Shown: positions 60,069 to 64,000 of the stretch, one piece after another
Layout of the letters: each line of letters begins with the position of its first letter
How positions within the stretch are numbered: the first letter of the stretch is position 1
Assembly: GCA_026724425.1 (NCBI GenBank)
Contig: JAIUCV010000019.1
Coordinates: 14,396,827 to 14,460,826, forward strand
From: Erythrophleum ivorense
Taxonomy: Eukaryota > Streptophyta > Magnoliopsida > Fabales > Fabaceae
Length of the DNA stretch: 64,000 nt
Direction: 5' to 3'
Program-made: the position numbers and the translations under genes
Notes under the pieces: model-generated
Databases searched by the model: none
Told to the model about the DNA's origin: nothing
Seen by the model: only the letters and a program-made list of their open reading frames with translations

Positions 60069-60853
60069 AGTTCAAATAAGATTAAAGGAAAGAGCAAAAT
60101 AGCAGAGATAAAGTCGAAGTGGCTAAATAGAGTAAACGGATGTATTAGTAGCAAAATTGTAATTTTAGGTAAAATTTTAAAAACATAAGGAAAAGAGTTT
60201 TAAATGTCAAAGTTAAGATTACTGGGATTTTTAGAGGCCTAAAAAACCATGAGGACATCAAGGTGGCTAAAACCTTGACGATGTACAGTTTAGAGCATTA
60301 ATTGAATGAAACTTTTACTAGACTTTTTTGGATTATCTTAAATTCTAAAAATTTCAAAGTAAATGCTTTTAATAAAGTAAAAAGCCTAAATTAAAAGGCG
60401 GTGTTTGAAAAGGATACACAGAATGAGCCCAAACAGAGGAAAGTAAACAGAGGGACATAATTGGCATTTTGGAAATTTTTATAAAAAATATTCCTTCCCA
60501 TTTTATATGTCACGCCACCTCCTTCTTCCTCTTGTAACTAACATTTATAGCCTCTAAACCAATAGATATGGTGTGAAAATAAGAAAAGAGAGAAGAGAAA
60601 AGAAAGCTAACAAAGGTAAGGAAATATGCCTAATTTCATGCTATGCTAGTTAAAAACTTTCTTCTCCTCTTCAACCTTCTTTTAATGGTGGTTTAAGCTT
60701 CTTGAAAGGATGAAATTTATGGCTTGCCTCATGAGAAAAAGAGGAGATTTGAGGAAGCCAAGTTTACCTCAAGAATCACTATTGGAAGTGCTTTCAAACA
60801 AGGTATAATTTGAATTAGAAAATTTGCTATTCCTATGGATTCCTCCTCTTCAT
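60069..60853 (+). mobile_element. R8: R-family LTR fragment, 5' part
   Basis: It follows the order of the first part of R7: the AAAATTTTAAAAACATAAGG-like block, a TATA-like TTTTATATGTCACGCC (about 60500), and a donor-like AAAG|GTAAGG at 60615/60616, the best consensus match in the window. Its LTR start is missing. It gives way to minus-strand R sequence around 60854. Confidence 0.6.
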
Positions 60854-62361
60854 TATAATACCTTAGCCTTTTAGCTCTTACACAATAATCACATTGGCTA
60901 TCCCAACCCATCTCAAGCATATTGGAACACATTTGTAAGGAAACAAGTACTTTATTCATGGATAATTGTATGATTGGAAAGCCATATACATGATTCATGA
61001 CTTTAGTGACCATATAGACTCATCCATATCATTTTTTATCCATAACATATCCATATATATCATAATCATAACAATTTATCTCATATACCATGGATTTGGA
61101 ACCATGCACCAGAAAAATGAGAAGTTATGTTCAGCTTTGTTGTCACCATTTTCTGGTGTGAACTTTGAAATTCATAACTAATTCTAGAAAAATTAAAATC
61201 ATACATATGATAGTTTCTAGAAAGCTTTAGATGTTAACTATTGACTAAAAATAGTTCCAGACCAAGAAAACACCATCTAGACGACGAAAAATAATAGAAC
61301 AGTACCAAGGTCTCTATTGCATCTTGATACTAAATATAAACTTCAAAAATTTGGTTCTCTCTCTACAGAGCTCCAAATGAGGTGATCTCAGTGGCTATGG
61401 AAAATTTATGATGTCTAGTTTATGTTGTAAAATTTTATGAGCATTGGACTTCATTTGACTCATGTGTGACATAGAGAAACAAATTGACCATATGAACAGT
61501 ACACATACCATTTCTGCATAATCTAGCTAACTTTGAAAAATCATAACAAATTTCCTAGCTCCAAATTGAGTGCTCTTTGAATCTATAAAAAGCTCTAGAT
61601 GAGAACTACTTGTTGGCCACATTTCATACAAAAATTCATCCATTTGGTCAAACTTTAGTTCAGCCTAAGATTTGGTCAAATTTGAAGTACATAATGGCAT
61701 CATAAGGCACCAAATGCATTTCTTAACATTCCATAACCACTTGGACACATCCAAAAGCATAAATGCAGCCTAGGGAAGTATGCCAGATGGTTCAATTCAT
61801 CATAAGGCTAAATCTCACCCTACCATACGCATTCATACACATGAACATAAAGCTGCTAGGATGTCAATCTCTAATATATGCATTTATCTAGCTTCAAGAT
61901 TGATATACATATCATAAATGCATACATTTAAACTTGTTCAAATGGTTACATCTCATATACACCATGTCTTTGCAAACTTTGATATCAAATTACATTCAAA
62001 GCTATGTTATTGTTAAAGTGTTGCATAACATGTTGGGAATTCAGGGACGCGCAGCGGAAAATTAAAATCCCGAATCCCTTCCCATGGATCCATCAATGCT
62101 GTTTAAATTGCGTAGATCTAGGAATATTTACCTTTTTTGTTGGATCTTAGGAACTGATCTACAAATCTACTTCCTCTACCGATATCCACACGAATGGATG
62201 CTTAACTTGAACGGCATGCCATCGCCTTTTACCAACGTCCATACACGTTCTTGGTAGAGAAGACGCCCTCCTCTCCTTTTGACGTCTGTACAATTTTTGT
62301 ACGCTTCTCTTTATAGGGTTTTTCTTTTGTTTTGTAGTTTTAGAAAACCCAAGCCTCCTAC

Positions 62362-62374
62362 CCTTTTATAAAGG
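62362..62374 (-). promoter_or_regulatory. TATA box of the F LTR
   Basis: The minus strand reads CCTTTATAAAAGG, about 1.37 kb into the LTR and 330 bases before its end, as expected for a long U3 and a short R-U5. It supports minus orientation. Confidence 0.6.
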
Positions 62375-62392
62375 TATCCTATTAGGGTTTCA

Positions 62393-62700
62393 GATATGTT
62401 TAATTAATTTAAAAATATTATTTTAAATTAAATCAAACAGATTAGTTTAAATTTAAGTCTATCTAATTGATTTAAATTTAACTAATTATTTAATATAAAT
62501 CTAGAACTTAATTCAAATTTAATTTATCTGATAAATTAAATTTAAATTATCATATTAGTTTAAATTTAAATCTATCATATAGATTTGAATTTAAAACTAA
62601 TTGATTTAAATTAATTAAAGGATATATATATTTCAAATTTTATATATTATATATATATATCAAATATTTATTTATTTATTTATTTATAAAATTCTTCCAT
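62393..62700. repeat. AT-rich low-complexity block in F
   Basis: Degenerate runs of TTTAAATTTAAAT-like words are followed by TATATATA (about 62620..62662) and TTTA tetranucleotide repeats (about 62665..62690). Nothing else is seen. Confidence 0.8.
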
Positions 62701-62714
62701 CCTAAATTGAATGT

Positions 62715-62861
62715 GACATTCATTGAATCTAGACGCAATTTTAGATTCAATGAATTGGGACATGACATTCATTGAATCTAGACACAATTTTAGATTCAAC
62801 GAATTTGGATATGACATTCATTGAATCTAAATGCAATTTTAGATTCAACAAATTTGGATAT
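62715..62861. repeat. Three tandem 49-bp units, each an inverted repeat
   Basis: Units start at 62715, 62764 and 62813 with GACATTCATTGAATCTA. Each unit contains TTGAATCTA...TAGATTCAA arms around an 11-base loop, so each could fold into a hairpin. Units differ by a few substitutions. Confidence 0.85.
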
Positions 62862-64000
62862 TTTAGTTCAAGTTAACTCGTTATTGTGTGCGACCATGTA
62901 GGCCCATATAATGTTGGTAGTGGGCTAATAACACTATTTGACCCACAAGTCATAAGCGGTCTCTAGCAAGACATTATGACTACCCAAATCATATAGGGAT
63001 TGGTGATCTGATGCAACCTGTTATATAACCTTATCATATCCTTTTTGTCACACGATATCTAGATCAAGTATGAGGCATGGAAACATCATTCTCATCTTAC
63101 TTGATTGTCGCTTTCTCGATCTACATGTAGACTGATAATACAAATGAAAACCTTTCCATTTGAGCATGGCCATACATTTCTTAGTCTCACTCATCGAGGG
63201 GCCCAGAAATATCTCTCTATTAATCAAAGAGATAAATTCTATCTTAATCACTCATCTTCTTCTACATGAATTCCATTATACCCGATCATAGCTTTTATGA
63301 TCACCTGGTTAAAGATGACTTTTGACTATGCCAAAAAATAGTGTTCTTCATGTTGGAAACTATGGTGATCTCAAGTTTAAGGGCTCGGTGATATGGTTAT
63401 ATATGAGATACACTTATGACTTAATCCATGTAGCTATCTCATAACGGGTCGATCCAACATCTTGTTCCCTAACGAGTGCCTATGATTTTGATTCGTATTT
63501 ATATACATGATTAACACATAATTATCAATCAAAATCATACTAGTCTTAATTCATCATCGTTCCCACAATGATGATCGACTAGGGATATTTAAGATAATCT
63601 ATATGATTTATTCAAGGATATTATTATATAAAACATGCAAACAATATAATAATGTAATAAAAGAAAACTCTTATTTCTTAATAAAGTACAATGTTTGCAA
63701 TACAATGATTAGCCTAGGGCACAATCACCAACACAACATACTTCTTTTCTCTTAGTTTTACTTACTTGAGCTTCACCTAGACATGGTTAGATGGAAAATG
63801 GGGAAGAGTGGAATTCAAAGAATCCCAATTGCTCTTTACTCTTTCAAACATACATAATGAATACATATACATGTCAAAGAATGCATGCATGGCATTTTAG
63901 CCATTAGTGAACATATATAAAGCATTTTCCTTGTCATAAAAACTCATACATAGCAAACATAGGCTCTCAAGGGTATTGGTCTAGCCTCACCCATCTTTCT

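Larger units (their letters stand above)
62031..63733 (-). mobile_element. F: Copia-like solo LTR, minus strand
   Basis: This 1703-bp LTR is bounded by TGTTGGGAATTC and ATCACCAACA, with near-matching flanks TAACA/CAACA. Read on the minus strand it starts TGTTGGTGATTGTGCCC and ends CCGCTGCGCGTCCCTGAATT then CCCAACA, the style of plant Copia LTRs. A minus-strand TATA box CCTTTATAAAAGG is at 62362..62374. It contains AT-rich repeats (62393..62700) and a 49-bp tandem repeat. The central block (62870..63460) resembles, from memory, a block common to Copia-type LTRs of many plants. The 67-codon ORF at 63048..63251 falls in it and is probably not a gene. Confidence 0.8.
60854..64000 (-). mobile_element. 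R9: R-family LTR, minus strand, runs off the window
   Basis: A decayed start TATAATACCTTAGCC at about 60854 resembles the plus-strand start of R-outer. From 61100 the match to R-outer and R6 is clear, including the ATCCATTTGGTCA region and, near the end, the stem-loop copy around 63810..63826 and the CTCACCC block. It is interrupted by solo LTR F (62031..63733) and continues beyond 64000. Confidence 0.68.

Noticed and set aside
63048..63251. 67-codon minus-strand ORF in F
   Set aside because: It lies in a block that seems conserved at nucleotide level in Copia-like LTRs, not as protein. No start context or domain is seen.

Overview
The window is repeat-rich plant nuclear DNA, most likely from a eudicot. 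I find no host gene, tRNA, rRNA or CRISPR array. The evidence is plant-type LTR retrotransposons: a chromodomain Ty3/gypsy (Tekay-like) element with an initiator-Met tRNA primer site, a non-autonomous element with the Asp-tRNA-type primer site of the Athila/Tat group, and a Copia-like solo LTR. The base composition is AT-rich, and plant TATA boxes and G-boxes occur in the LTRs. The species cannot be named from the sequence.

The sequence reads as a nest of insertions inside insertions. I use family letters. A is the chromovirus with a 2.9-kb LTR. R is a related family with a 3.4-3.7-kb LTR. B is the Asp-primed non-autonomous family with a 2.4-kb LTR. C and D are LTRs of about 3.1 and 2.8 kb. 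E is a partial LTR and F is Copia-like. Matching 5-bp target-site duplications (TSDs) let pieces tens of kb apart be rejoined. R7 (6006..59917, TSD CAACA) sits in E. R-outer (6079..53613, ATTAG) sits in R7. R-outer holds R3 (7717..16467, TCTTT), the full-length A element (17060..27888, GCACC/GTACC), B4 (28170..30683) and D (30775..52777, CTCTT). R3 holds B3 (9310..15036), which holds C (10341..13442, TGCAT). D holds the R6 element (31662..about 51214), which holds the full-length B element (38225..46887, ATGTC) and solo LTR D2 (48077..50882, CATAA). R7 also carries an A solo LTR (54688..57625, TAGGA). The flanks (1..6005 and 59918..64000) are further truncated LTR copies plus solo LTR F (62031..63733).

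Only two elements have readable coding sequence. Element A (20273..24918) has gag, zinc knuckle, protease, reverse transcriptase, RNase H, integrase and chromodomain in order, broken by four in-frame stops and one frameshift. Element B has a short gag-like ORF and a 499-codon acidic ORF of unknown function, with no pol. Everything else is LTR or degenerate internal sequence, and the many short ORFs there look incidental.

The observations most worth following up are these: arrays of a CG-rich palindrome shared by different LTR families; a conserved small stem-loop and a conserved splice-donor-like site in the LTRs; a strong antisense bias of nested insertions; and the unknown ORF of element B. 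Family assignments of LTR fragments were made by eye, and comparison counts are eye counts.
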